A stretch of 64,000 bases of DNA from Priestia abyssalis (GTDB lineage: Bacteria; Bacillota; Bacilli; Bacillales; Bacillaceae_H), in NCBI RefSeq assembly GCF_002019595.1, contig NZ_KV917369.1, positions 1,326,417 through 1,390,416 of the forward strand. Reading direction: 5' to 3'. Below are positions 45,560 to 54,370 of this stretch, one piece after another. The first letter of the stretch is position 1, and every line of letters begins with the position of its first letter. Under the pieces are notes generated by a model. It did no database searches. It was not told the origin of the DNA and saw only the letters and a program-made list of their open reading frames with translations. Made by a program: the position numbers and the translations under genes.

Positions 45560-47155
45560 ATGGCAGATAACATTCTATGTTTTGATTCCCTAAAAACACA
45601 ATGTAAAGAGAGAGGGATGGACCCTTCAGGTCTCCCAGCCTTTCAGCAATATTTAAATAAAGAGCAATTGCAGGCGAGACGTTTACGATACCGAGAAATG
45701 CTGCAGGTCGTGACCCATTTTTTAAGGAAATTCCATTTGTCTGTAAAAGGAGTCCCTATATTAACAGTGATTAGTGATGAAAAAGGCTATCTTTTACAAA
45801 TGATGGGGGATGAAAGTATCAAGAATATGGTGAACGAACTCGGGATTCAAGAAGGGATTCGTTTTACCGAAGAGGATAGTGGAATTAATTCCATAAGTTT
45901 GACGTTAAAACATAAAACAGAGGTGCAAATTATTGGGGAACAGCATTACCACCGCTTTTTACATTCATCTGCTTGTTACGCTGTACCCATTAAAGACCAA
46001 ACGGAAGACAAAGTGATTGGAACGATCTCCCTTATGACCTCTATAGATTTTGCTAATCCGCTGCTACTAACGCTGCTATCGACCGTCAATGATTCGATTG
46101 AAAGAGAATTAAAGCTATTAAAACAAAACCAGCAACTAAATGTATTGAATCAAATTATCATGGATACGACACGGAATGGCATTATCATTGCAAATCCAGA
46201 TGGGAAGCTAATTGGATACAACATTTATGCAGAGCATTTGACGGGGATAGAAAGAGCAAGTGTCTTTAATCAAAGCATCAATGAGTTAAAACCCTTTGGA
46301 ATGTATCTGGAAGATGTGCTTCGAGAAAAAAAGCTTTATACTGATATTGAAATATCATTTACCCGAAAAGATGGACATATTCTCACTTTTTTATTTGACG
46401 CTCTCCCCATTTTCGATGATGGTCAGCACTTAGTGGGAGCATTCGCTCAATTCCGGGATATTACAGAACGCAAACAGACAGAAAGCTTATTGTTAAATTC
46501 AGAAAAGCTTGCGGTTGTAGGTCAGTTGGCAGCAAGTGTCGCTCACGAGATTCGCAATCCGCTTACAACGATTCGAGGGTTCATTCAATTTACAGAAGAG
46601 AATTTTTCTAATCACGATTACCATAAAATCATTTTAGGAGAATTGGACCGCATCAATTTTATCATCAGTGAATTTTTAATTTTATCAAAGCCGCATGTAT
46701 TAAATTATCAAAAAAAGAATGTATTACAAACGTTAAATGAAACAATTGTTTTGTTTCAAGCTCAGGCAATTATGAATAATATTGAAGTAAAGACGGATTT
46801 AAGGGATTCAGAGCTGACCGTCGAGTGCGATGAGAATCAATTAAAACAAGTGTTTATGAATTTATTGAAAAACAGTATGGAAGCTTTACCATATGGGGGA
46901 ACTATTACGGTACGCGCGTGGAAAAAAGGCGCGGAATCGGCGGTCATCGAAATTGAAGATGATGGCTGCGGTATGAAGCAAGAACACATCGAAAACTTGG
47001 GAAAACCCTTTTACACGACAAAAGAAACCGGAACAGGACTTGGATATATGGTTATTAACCGTATTATGGAGCATCATAAAGGAAGCATTCGTATCAAAAG
47101 CAAACCGGATAAAGGGACAACCGTTAATATGACGATTCCTTTGTCTTTTGAGTAG
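45560..47155 (+). CDS. Cytosolic PAS-domain sensor histidine kinase
   Basis: A 531-aa kinase without membrane segments. An N-terminal GAF-like sensory region (about 1-185) precedes a PAS domain (about 190-310, ending DITERKQTESLL). HisKA carries the phospho-acceptor in AASVAHEIRNPLTTIRGF, and HATPase_c carries NLLKNSMEALPYGG, DDGCGMKQEHIENLGKPFYTTKETGTGLGYMV. The layout resembles Bacillus sporulation kinases (KinA/KinE-like) feeding the phosphorelay, and no response regulator is adjacent, which fits. That role is inference. Confidence 0.88.
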   Translation: MADNILCFDSLKTQCKERGMDPSGLPAFQQYLNKEQLQARRLRYREMLQVVTHFLRKFHLSVKGVPILTVISDEKGYLLQMMGDESIKNMVNELGIQEGIRFTEEDSGINSISLTLKHKTEVQIIGEQHYHRFLHSSACYAVPIKDQTEDKVIGTISLMTSIDFANPLLLTLLSTVNDSIERELKLLKQNQQLNVLNQIIMDTTRNGIIIANPDGKLIGYNIYAEHLTGIERASVFNQSINELKPFGMYLEDVLREKKLYTDIEISFTRKDGHILTFLFDALPIFDDGQHLVGAFAQFRDITERKQTESLLLNSEKLAVVGQLAASVAHEIRNPLTTIRGFIQFTEENFSNHDYHKIILGELDRINFIISEFLILSKPHVLNYQKKNVLQTLNETIVLFQAQAIMNNIEVKTDLRDSELTVECDENQLKQVFMNLLKNSMEALPYGGTITVRAWKKGAESAVIEIEDDGCGMKQEHIENLGKPFYTTKETGTGLGYMVINRIMEHHKGSIRIKSKPDKGTTVNMTIPLSFE

Positions 47156-47210
47156 ATCAAATGTTTGAAAAGGGCCGTAGACGGTATTATCAGTAAACTA
47201 AATTATATGG

Positions 47211-47259
47211 AAAATCCCTTATCACAAACTGAAATTATCGTTTGTATAAGGGATTTTTT
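47211..47259. terminator. Bidirectional terminator between kinase and rep genes
   Basis: AAAATCCCTTATCACAAAC pairs with GTTTGTATAAGGGATTTT (one bulge), with T-runs on the plus strand; between convergent genes. Confidence 0.8.
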
Positions 47260-47269
47260 CTTTTGGCAT

Positions 47270-48580
47270 TTATAAGTGCTCTAAAATGACTTCCTGGTAA
47301 AACCTTCTTAAAAGATCATGCTGAAAATCATCGAATAATCTTATTGGAAGGCCGAGTTCTTTCCTTTTCATAATGTCCATTCGAATGGTATTACGTACTT
47401 CTGCAGCAGCGATTTTCTCCGAATCCTCTTTTTCCATGGATAGGCTTTTCTTTAACTCGTATACTTCGAGGCAGTGATGTTCAAAGTCGGCTTGTGATCC
47501 GAAACGTTCCAAATAGAGAGAGCGCTTCTCGTCATCACTCTGCTGCTTCATAAATACCGGAACCATCTCTTTACGGATAACACCGCGTTTTTTCGGCTTC
47601 CATCCTTTTTTGACGGCAGATAATAAATAGCCGGGAACATTATCAATCTCTTTTGTCTCAAGGCGCTGTCGTGTATATTCGAGAGCATTTTGTATACGGT
47701 CATTGTCGTATTGCATGAAAAGGGACTCTGCTGTTGCTTTCTCCATATTGTGCTGTAAAAGCTGATCCAATAAATCTTTTTGCGCTTTGTCCCATTTTTT
47801 CTCCTCGTTCTCATCTGTCAATACGGCGAGATTTTCTTCTTTTACTTCATTGTTTACTTCCAGTAAAGGCAATTCTTCGTTATCTTTCGGAATAATACGG
47901 AATTCGATCGCTGTCACTTTACGACCGTTTTTCACTTCCCGAAATTCAAAGTTCATGTCCGTCACTTCATTGATATCTTCTTGCGCCTTTGATAAGATTC
48001 GGTTTTTAAAATGACCGTATTGCTTATATGTATTAGGTTCAAGTCCTATCCATTCCCGAAGCGTTTCAAGAGGAATCGTCCGGGTTTTGTGCCGTAAAAA
48101 CTGATATTGCTTTAACAGTTCATAAATTCGAATGGAGTAAAACGAACTAAGCTGCAAGATGTACTTGAGCTGATAGGACGTAAATCGTTTTTTCATATTA
48201 AGCAAAAAGGGCTTCAATTTAGAGGAGATCTCTAATTCAACATAACCTTCACCCGGAAAATATTCCGCACTGGCCAGCCAATTGACGACGAGCGTTGATT
48301 TGTCTTGTTTAATGGGAATCGTTTTTTCCTGGAGCCCTGTAATAATTTCACGGATATATTGATAAATATTCCCCTTAATTCCGACCATATTGGCAAATTC
48401 TTTTACAGTAAATTTGTAAACTTGAAAATGTTCATCATCAGGTTCAACCATACTAATAAGTGTATGTATAATCCTCGTCTCTTGAAGAGATAATTTATAA
48501 GCGGTCTCTATTAAATCATTGGACTTGGTTACCTTGTGATTAGGACTGATTTTCTTCTCCTGTTTTACGACATCCTGCAT
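47270..48580 (-). CDS. Plasmid-type replication initiator (Rep_3/RepB family)
   Basis: A 436-aa initiator of the Rep_3 family, which binds iterons through two winged-helix domains and opens a plasmid origin. WH1 covers about residues 15-140 (VTKSNDLIETAYKLSLQETRIIHTLISMV, YKFTVKEFANMVGIKG). WH2 covers about 145-240 (YSIRIYELLKQYQFLR, IPLETLREWIGLEPNTYKQYGHFKNRILSKAQEDINEVTDMNFEF). A long helical C-terminal extension follows (NVPGYLLSAVKKGWKP...). AGGAGGCAGTTAA precedes ATG 48580. Upstream lie iteron-like boxes in its promoter and a 24-copy iteron array. It is unusual to find this among chromosomal housekeeping genes. Confidence 0.88.
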   Translation of the reverse strand: MQDVVKQEKKISPNHKVTKSNDLIETAYKLSLQETRIIHTLISMVEPDDEHFQVYKFTVKEFANMVGIKGNIYQYIREIITGLQEKTIPIKQDKSTLVVNWLASAEYFPGEGYVELEISSKLKPFLLNMKKRFTSYQLKYILQLSSFYSIRIYELLKQYQFLRHKTRTIPLETLREWIGLEPNTYKQYGHFKNRILSKAQEDINEVTDMNFEFREVKNGRKVTAIEFRIIPKDNEELPLLEVNNEVKEENLAVLTDENEEKKWDKAQKDLLDQLLQHNMEKATAESLFMQYDNDRIQNALEYTRQRLETKEIDNVPGYLLSAVKKGWKPKKRGVIRKEMVPVFMKQQSDDEKRSLYLERFGSQADFEHHCLEVYELKKSLSMEKEDSEKIAAAEVRNTIRMDIMKRKELGLPIRLFDDFQHDLLRRFYQEVILEHL

Positions 48581-48616
48581 TTAACTGCCTCCTAACTATC
48601 ACTAATTCTAATAGAT

Positions 48617-48700
48617 TGTGATAATTCCATCAATCAAAATATCCTTTAAAAAACGTATAAAATTTGTGATAGTTGATTTTTCTAGTTATAAGAAATGTGA
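48617..48700. repeat. Three iteron-like boxes in the rep promoter region
   Basis: TGTGATAATT or TGTGATAGTT occur with cores at 48617, 48665 and 48696, in the same orientation as the main array. On the minus strand the first lies between a possible TTGATT and TATTAG (18-nt spacer), suggesting autorepression of rep. Confidence 0.55.
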
Positions 48701-48846
48701 TAATTTCCATCCCAATTGGACGATGGAATAAAAATCATGGAATTTTTTACATTTGCTACCTATAAAATTTTACAAAAGATTACATAAAACGACTAGCAGC
48801 TTAAGATATTTCTTTTTAGAATAGGATTTTTTTTAGAAAAAGGAAT

Positions 48847-49362
48847 GATAAAAAGTGTGATAGTTATAAAATAAAAAGTGTGATGGTTAAAAGATAAAAT
48901 CTGTGAGGATTAAGATAAAAAATGTGATGGTTAAAAGATAAAATCTGTGAGGATTTGCATAAAAAGTGTGATAGTTCAAGATAAAATCTGTGAGGGTTCG
49001 TATAAAAAGTGTGATAGTTCAAGATAAAATCTGTGAGGGTTCGTATAAAAAGTGTGATAGTTCAAGATAAAATCTGTGAGGGTTTGCATAAAAAGTGTGA
49101 TAGTTCAAGATAAAATCTGTGAGGGTTTGCATAAAAAGTGTGATAATTCAAGATGAAATCTGTGAGGGTTCGTATAAAAAGTGTGATAATTAAAATAAAT
49201 GATGTGATATTACAAATAAAAAGTGTGATCTTTCAGAGATAAAATCTGTGAGAATTTAAATAAAATGTGCGATAGTTAAAATAAATTTTGTGAGATTAAA
49301 GATAAAGAATGTGATAACTCGAACAAAATCTGTGATAGTTCGGATAAAAAATGTGAGGATTA
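48847..49362. repeat. Iteron array, 24 tandem copies
   Basis: Direct repeats with core TGTGA at 48856, 48879, 48902, 48923, 48946, 48967, 48989, 49010, 49032, 49053, 49075, 49096, 49118, 49139, 49161, 49182, 49203, 49224, 49247, 49266 (TGTGC), 49289, 49310, 49331 and 49352. Spacing is 19-23 bp, mostly 21-22. Type a is ATAAAAAGTGTGATAGTT and type b is ATAAAATCTGTGAGGGTT; they alternate through the centre. Such arrays are binding sites for Rep_3 initiators. Confidence 0.92.
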
Positions 49363-49379
49363 ACCTTAACAAAGGCTGT

Positions 49380-49560
49380 CATATCAGGCTTTTTCAAGCC
49401 CTAAAACATAAAAACAAGAAATCATTTAAACAAATAAACATAAAAACAAAATATATAGAAACAACATAAACAAAGAAGATAATATGGTGTTTAGTAAAAT
49501 AGTTTGATGTTTAGTAAAATTTCGTTTACTGGGTTTAGAGCAACTGTAACCGCATAGGAT
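49380..49560. other. AT-rich tract beside the iterons, candidate DNA-unwinding element
   Basis: Almost GC-free sequence with repeated CATAAAAACAA and AAACAAATAAAC blocks, followed by two copies of TGTTTAGTAAAAT. Its position next to the iterons fits an origin melting region. There is no ORF. Confidence 0.5.
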
Positions 49561-49721
49561 ATTTTGAAAGCTATAAGTACATATTTCTTTTTTTAGAGAC
49601 TCATTATAATTGGGAAATGAAAATACACTAGACAGCTCAGACGGAAATATTGATTTTAGATGTTTAGTTAGTATGTAATCGGGTTGATTAAATAGGTGAT
49701 TGAAATATAGAAAATATTTTA

Positions 49722-49785
49722 CTATATAGATCGATTTAGAACCTTTGAGGACGAACTCAAGTGGTCTAAACAGCCGCTTATACGA
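49722..49785 (+). repeat. Dispersed repeat family 2, copy F4
   Basis: CTATATAGATCGATTTAGAA followed by ACTCAAGTGGTCTAAACAG; both blocks recur in copy F1 at 62883-62980 in the same order but with a shorter interior here. Confidence 0.6.
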
Positions 49786-49897
49786 GAACCTTTGTGAGAT
49801 GATTCAAGATGAGAAACCCCAAAATTCTAAAAAAGAGCCCGGACCAAGTTAATGTTAAAAACTTAAGTTGGACTTATATATAATTTTAAAAAAATAT

Positions 49898-49940
49898 AAA
49901 GAGCCCATTTCGATCAATTCTTTTTCAAAACGGGCTCTTT
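49898..49940 (-). terminator. Terminator of the thi-type ABC operon
   Basis: AAAGAGCCC / GGGCTCTTT stem; on the minus strand it is followed by TATATTTTTTT. About 135 nt after the last gene. Confidence 0.75.
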
Positions 49941-50074
49941 AATATAAAAAAACTATCGTTATAAGAAATACTTTTAATCAACCATTTTTATCAAAAAATC
50001 CACATTCATCAGGTTTTCCAAATTCTTTTGCTGGCTGTAATTCATATCATCTCAAGATGTTGAGGTGGAGTGAA

Positions 50075-50815
50075 TTACTCACCCGGTTTCATTAATGTAT
50101 AATATATCTTTCTTTTCCACTGTAAAAACTCTTCTTCCAGTAAAAATTCTTCTTTTCTCGGTCTGGAAAAAGGAACCTTAAACTCTGCAATGACATGGGC
50201 TGGTTTTTTAGACAAAACTAATATTCGATCTGATAAAAACAGTGCCTCTTCTATATTGTGAGTCACGAATAATATTGTTTTACGATATGTTTCCCATATG
50301 GATAAAAGCCATTGTTGCATCTCAAGTCTTGTCAGCTCATCTAAGGCTGAAAATGGTTCATCGAGACAAATGACAGATTGAGGGCTTAATAAAGCTCTAA
50401 TAAAAGCTGCACGTTGCTTCATTCCCCCTGAAAGCTCATGGGGATAGGCATTTTCATAAGCTCCTAAACCGGCTTTCTGAATCATTTCTCTAGCCATTTC
50501 CCTATCTTTTTTTCCAATAAGTTCTTGTCCAAGCATGACATTTGCTAAGATCGTCCTCCACGGCAAAAGGGAAGGGGATTGGGGCATATAGCTAATAGAA
50601 CCCCGTTTCCCGTTAATTATTTGATTATCTAAATAAATATGTCCGCTATCAGGTGGTAAAATACCGCCAATTAAGTTGAAGAGCGTACTTTTTCCACTTC
50701 CAGATGGACCTAGAATGGAGACAAATTCTCCTTTTTCAACCGTTAAGCTGAGGTGTTTAATTACATCATTTTGTCCAAAGCGAAGGGAAACATCCTTAAC
50801 AGTCAGATGACTCAT
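50075..50815 (-). CDS. thiZ: HMP/thiamine-precursor ABC transporter, ATPase subunit
   Basis: A 246-aa ABC ATPase. Walker A LGPSGSGKSTLF, Q-loop SYMPQSPSLLPWRT, signature LSGGMKQRAAFIRALL, Walker B VICLDEPFSALDE and the switch His in FVTHNIEEAL are all present. It energises uptake of hydroxymethylpyrimidine-type precursors with ThiX and ThiY. Last gene of a four-gene operon under a TPP riboswitch; overlaps thiX by 4 nt. Confidence 0.9.
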   Translation of the reverse strand: MSHLTVKDVSLRFGQNDVIKHLSLTVEKGEFVSILGPSGSGKSTLFNLIGGILPPDSGHIYLDNQIINGKRGSISYMPQSPSLLPWRTILANVMLGQELIGKKDREMAREMIQKAGLGAYENAYPHELSGGMKQRAAFIRALLSPQSVICLDEPFSALDELTRLEMQQWLLSIWETYRKTILFVTHNIEEALFLSDRILVLSKKPAHVIAEFKVPFSRPRKEEFLLEEEFLQWKRKIYYTLMKPGE

Positions 50816-51579
50816 TTCCTTTTATCCCCCTTTAATTGCCATCTTACCAGCCATCGTTCCGCCAGCAGGATTACTGCAAAGAATAGTAAACTTAATGCCA
50901 TAATAGAAAGAATCGCTACGAAAACACGATCCGTCCTAAAGGAAGAAGAGGCTAATGTCATATAAACACCAATTCCCTGTTTTGCTCCAAGCCATTCTGA
51001 AATAACGGCTCCCATCACACTATAGGTTGCTGATATCTTTAAGCCGGAAAAAATGGAGGGAAGGGCATAAGGAAGCTCTAATTTTAAAAATAATTGTCTT
51101 TTTGATGCCCCGGCCATCATCATGTAATGTTTTAACTCAGGATCTGTTTGTCTAAATCCGTCAAGCGAAGCAACTGCTATTGGAAAAAAACAAACAAGAG
51201 TAATCACAATCATTTTTGGCAGAAGGCCAAATCCAAACCAGACAACTAAAAGGGGAGCCAGTACGATAATCGGGATATTTTGCGATAAAATTAATAAAGG
51301 ATATACGGATTCCCTTATAAAAGGAAGCAAATGCAACAGCACAGCGGTAAGAAGGCCTATTCCAGTACCAACTGCAAACCCTATTAGGGCCAGTTTGACA
51401 GTGGAAAAGAAATCTGGATAAAAATGCGGCCAGCCTGCCAGCGCTTCCGAAAAAATTTTAGTGGGAGCTGGAAGCAGCCACTCCGGGACCTCTGCTTGTT
51501 TTACTGCTATTTCCCATACAATGAAGAAAAGGAGGAGTATCCAAATTGGCCTCCACCTTTTTAAAACACGCTTGCTCAT
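50812..51579 (-). CDS. thiX: HMP/thiamine-precursor ABC transporter, permease subunit
   Basis: A 255-aa permease of the nitrate/sulfonate/thiamine-precursor type with six membrane segments. The ATPase-contact EAA loop is visible (AVASLDGFRQTDPELKHYMMMAGASKRQLFLKLELPYALPSIFSGLKI). It overlaps the ATPase gene by 4 nt and the thiamine-binding gene by 1 nt, so translation is tightly coupled. Substrate is inferred from the riboswitch and ThiY. Confidence 0.9.
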   Translation of the reverse strand: MSKRVLKRWRPIWILLLFFIVWEIAVKQAEVPEWLLPAPTKIFSEALAGWPHFYPDFFSTVKLALIGFAVGTGIGLLTAVLLHLLPFIRESVYPLLILSQNIPIIVLAPLLVVWFGFGLLPKMIVITLVCFFPIAVASLDGFRQTDPELKHYMMMAGASKRQLFLKLELPYALPSIFSGLKISATYSVMGAVISEWLGAKQGIGVYMTLASSSFRTDRVFVAILSIMALSLLFFAVILLAERWLVRWQLKGDKRK

Positions 51580-51869
51580 TATCGATGTTTCTCCGTTAAT
51601 TGTTCCATTGTAATCCCATCAGGCTGATAAAGCACTTTTACTTGGGATATTACGTTATGGCTCCCCATTTCAATCATACGCTCATTCATTTTAGCAATGA
51701 TTTCCAATAATTCCTGTAATTCGCCTTCCATCGTCGTTTCAAGAGGATGAACTTCATATTTGATGCCTGATTCCTGTATGACGCGAATTGCTTCATCTAC
51801 ATAAGGAATGACACTTTCCCCATCTTTTGTTTTTGGGATTATTTGAATGCTTACTAATGAATTGGCCAT
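51579..51869 (-). CDS. Thiamine-binding MTH1187/YkoF-like protein (PF01910 type)
   Basis: A 96-aa ferredoxin-like fold protein (SLVSIQIIPKTKDGESVIPYVDEAIRVIQESGIKYEVHPLETTMEGELQELLEIIAKMNERMIEMGSHNVISQVKVLYQP), matching the small thiamine-binding/UPF0045 family. It sits inside the TPP-riboswitch operon between thiY and thiX and may bind thiamine or a precursor in the cytosol. GGAGGCAAAAAC precedes the start. Confidence 0.85.
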   Translation of the reverse strand: MANSLVSIQIIPKTKDGESVIPYVDEAIRVIQESGIKYEVHPLETTMEGELQELLEIIAKMNERMIEMGSHNVISQVKVLYQPDGITMEQLTEKHR

Positions 51870-51881
51870 GTTTTTGCCTCC

Positions 51882-52880
51882 TTATTCAGGTAAGAAATCG
51901 TTCGTAAATGCTTTTTTGGAGTCAAGTTCTTTCTCTAATAGTTTATTATCATGCATCCAGCTTGCATAGTTTTCCCAAACTTCAAGCTTTTGTTCACCCC
52001 ATCGTGCGGCGTCATCTTGATAGCGGGGAGACAGCCACTCTTGACTCTTTTTAACAAGATCTGAGTCTAAATCAGGTACAGCCTTCAGTAAAATATTGGC
52101 TGCTTCTTCCGGCTTATCAATTGCAAACCCATAACCTTTTGAAGTTGCTTTAACAAAGGCTTTTACCGTATCGGAATGTTCGTCGATCATTTTTTCACTG
52201 GTAGTTAATACCGGTGTGTAGTAATCGAGTTTGTCTGTGTAATCGGTTAAATAAACCATATTTAATTTTTCCCCTCGAAGCTCAGCTTCGATGCCTGTCC
52301 AGCCGTAATAAATCCATGCAAAGTCAATATCTCTTTTAACCGCTGTGAAGAAGTCAGTGTCTCCCATATTCACAAAGTTTACTTTCTCGACATCTGCTTT
52401 CTCGAGATTCATTAAGGAAGACATAACGGCTTTTTCTACTGGCGACCCCCAGCCGCCATAAGTTTTACCTTCAAAGTCTTTAGGTGACTTAATCGTTTTC
52501 TCTGCAGGTGAAGCAAATCCGGAAGTGTTGTGTTGAATAATGGCAGCTATTGAAACAAGAGGAACACCTTGAACCCTAGCCTGGGTAATTCCTTCTTGAT
52601 AACTTACTCCAAACTCTGCTTTGCCTGAAGCAACAAGCTGGTCTGCGCCTGTTTCCCCAGGTGTAATAATTTCGACATCTAATCCTTCCTCTTCAAAGTA
52701 GCCTTTGTCTTTTGCGACATATAGTCCTGTGTGATTTGTATTTGGTGTCCAATCCAGAACAACTGAAACTTTTGTGAGAGAATCCTTTTTTTCTTTTTGT
52801 TCTTCAGCTGGTGCGGCATTATTGTTGCTGCAGCCCGAAAATAGAAACAGTGAACAGAGAACTGTTAACCACTTTTTCAT
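51882..52880 (-). CDS. thiY: HMP/formylaminopyrimidine-binding lipoprotein ThiY
   Basis: A 332-aa NMT1/THI5-like substrate-binding lipoprotein. Lipobox LFSGC (Cys about 17). Family motifs are VSVVLDWTPNTNHTGLYVAKDKGYFEEEGLDVEI, ELDVEI-type acidic loops and GWGSPVEKAVMSSLM. It captures a pyrimidine precursor of thiamine outside the membrane and delivers it to ThiX/ThiZ. First gene after the TPP riboswitch; AGGAGGATGATTT precedes the ATG. Confidence 0.92.
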   Translation of the reverse strand: MKKWLTVLCSLFLFSGCSNNNAAPAEEQKEKKDSLTKVSVVLDWTPNTNHTGLYVAKDKGYFEEEGLDVEIITPGETGADQLVASGKAEFGVSYQEGITQARVQGVPLVSIAAIIQHNTSGFASPAEKTIKSPKDFEGKTYGGWGSPVEKAVMSSLMNLEKADVEKVNFVNMGDTDFFTAVKRDIDFAWIYYGWTGIEAELRGEKLNMVYLTDYTDKLDYYTPVLTTSEKMIDEHSDTVKAFVKATSKGYGFAIDKPEEAANILLKAVPDLDSDLVKKSQEWLSPRYQDDAARWGEQKLEVWENYASWMHDNKLLEKELDSKKAFTNDFLPE

Positions 52881-52966
52881 AAATCATCCTCCTAAGTCGT
52901 TTTATGTAATTGGTAAAAAACGCATACGCTTTACATCCTCCACAAAAGCTGGGAATAAAAATAAAA

Positions 52967-52991
52967 GCGCCTGGATACGATACCCGGGCGC
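52967..52991 (-). terminator. TPP riboswitch expression-platform terminator
   Basis: On the minus strand GCGCC / GGCGC outer and GGGTA / TATCC inner pairs make a hairpin followed by TTTTATTTTTATT, between the aptamer and thiY. Confidence 0.8.
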
Positions 52992-53028
52992 ACACTATCA
53001 AACAATCATGATTTTGTATGAAAGTATG

Positions 53029-53114
53029 TTCCCTACGCTGGTATCAACCAGATCAGGTTCTAAGGGTCAACACCTTACGGATGTTCTCTCAACCAGCAAA
53101 ACCGGTTCCCCTAC
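53029..53114 (-). ncRNA. TPP (THI-box) riboswitch
   Basis: The minus strand contains the THI-box elements: TAGGGGAACC, GCTGGTTGAGAGAA, GACCCTTAGAACCTGATCTG and ACCAGCGTAGGGAA. It represses the thi transporter operon when thiamine pyrophosphate is abundant. Confidence 0.96.
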
Positions 53115-53249
53115 ATTCCTCAATATTTAATTTAGTACCGTACTCATTATAACAGAAAGTGAATGTTTTAAAAGAGGAGTTTATCATTTCCCTACTCTCG
53201 ATAGAATGATGATTTACCTGAAAAAAAGAGTCCTGGAACATACCAACCT

Positions 53250-53283
53250 TTTTCACCGTTTTTTCATTTTTGTTTTATATAGT
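53250..53283 (+). promoter_or_regulatory. Octamer-type operator/promoter, site 1 (foldase gene)
   Basis: TTTTCACC (53250) and TTTTCATT (53261), 11 bp apart, then TATAGT (53278-53283) exactly 10 nt after the TTTTCAT. Same architecture as sites 2 and 3. Confidence 0.6.
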
Positions 53284-53413
53284 AAGTACTGATGAAGCGT
53301 GCTTTAATAAGGAGCGTTAAAGTCTTATCCTGCGGTTGCAGGCGCTTATCGTATAAAACTGCAAAAATGAATTCAATGAGGCCTTTGGATGTTAGGTGAG
53401 AGGAGAATGGAAA

Positions 53414-54307
53414 ATGATAGAAAAGTTACGTAATAAGAAAAAGTATTTTTTAATAATCTTAATTATTTTAGGTGTAGTCGTGTCAATCGGTGTTGTATTT
53501 TCAAATAAAGAAGTCATTGCGCGTGTAGATGGGAAAGCCATTAGCCAAGATCAATTATACAATTTATTAGTAGAACAAGGCGGACAAGCAGCTTTGGATG
53601 CTCTTATTGATCAAACCATTATTGAAAGCGAAGCGGAGAAGCAAAAGATTGATATTGCTGACGAAGAGATTGAAAATGAATTAAAACTATTAGAAGAATC
53701 TTATGGCGGCGAAGAAGCACTGAAGGCAGCAATGGAAACAAGCGGCATCTCTCTGGCAGATGTTAAAAAGGATCTTTCTTTGAATTTAACAATTGAAAAG
53801 CTTCTTAAATCTAGAATCTCAGTAACCGAAGAGGAAATGACAACATATTTTGATGAAAACAAAGAGTCATTTGCCACAGCGGAGCAAGTGAAGGCGAGTC
53901 ATATTTTAGTAGAAGATGAAACAACAGCGAAAAAAGTGAAAGACAAGCTGGCAGGCGGTGAAGATTTTTCCGTATTAGCGAAGGAATATTCAACAGATAC
54001 AACGACAAAGGAACAGGGCGGTGATCTTGGATTCTTCGCAAAAGGGGAAATGGTAGCTGAATTTGAAGAAGTTGCTTTTTCATTAAAGCCAGATGAAATT
54101 AGTGAGCCGGTCAAAACAGAATATGGATATCATATTATTAAGCTGGTCGAGAAACAAGAAGCAAAAGAAGCGAACTATGAAGAAAGCAAAAGTGAAATTA
54201 AAGAGCTGTTAACCAGTGAAAAGATGCAAACCGAATATACGACGTGGCTGGAAGAGAAAAAAGAAGAATATAACATCGAGAATTTTCTTACAGAAGATGG
54301 AGAGTGA
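53414..54307 (+). CDS. Membrane-anchored PPIC foldase (PrsA-like)
   Basis: A 297-aa extracytoplasmic peptidyl-prolyl isomerase. One N-terminal membrane anchor (about residues 13-30, FLIILIILGVVVSIGVVF) has no lipobox cysteine, unlike PrsA itself. A SurA-like helical region (about 40-150) is followed by a parvulin domain at about 155-250 (VKASHILVEDETTAKKVKDKLAGGEDFSVLAKEYS, GGDLGFFAKGEMVAEFEEVAF, TEYGYHIIKL). It helps fold exported proteins. ATG 53414 (GAGAGGAGA upstream) is chosen over 53396. It has an octamer-type promoter shared with htrA. Confidence 0.88.
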   Translation: MIEKLRNKKKYFLIILIILGVVVSIGVVFSNKEVIARVDGKAISQDQLYNLLVEQGGQAALDALIDQTIIESEAEKQKIDIADEEIENELKLLEESYGGEEALKAAMETSGISLADVKKDLSLNLTIEKLLKSRISVTEEEMTTYFDENKESFATAEQVKASHILVEDETTAKKVKDKLAGGEDFSVLAKEYSTDTTTKEQGGDLGFFAKGEMVAEFEEVAFSLKPDEISEPVKTEYGYHIIKLVEKQEAKEANYEESKSEIKELLTSEKMQTEYTTWLEEKKEEYNIENFLTEDGE

Positions 54308-54370
54308 AGAAGAACTTCTTAGAATGGATTGATAGCGGCTTTTTATAGATAAGCTAAATCTTCGACTCTA

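Noticed and set aside
48847-49362. Regular repeats suggested a CRISPR array.
   Set aside because: Units are contiguous at about 21 bp with no unique spacers, no palindromic repeat and no cas genes; a Rep_3 initiator gene lies beside them, so they are iterons.
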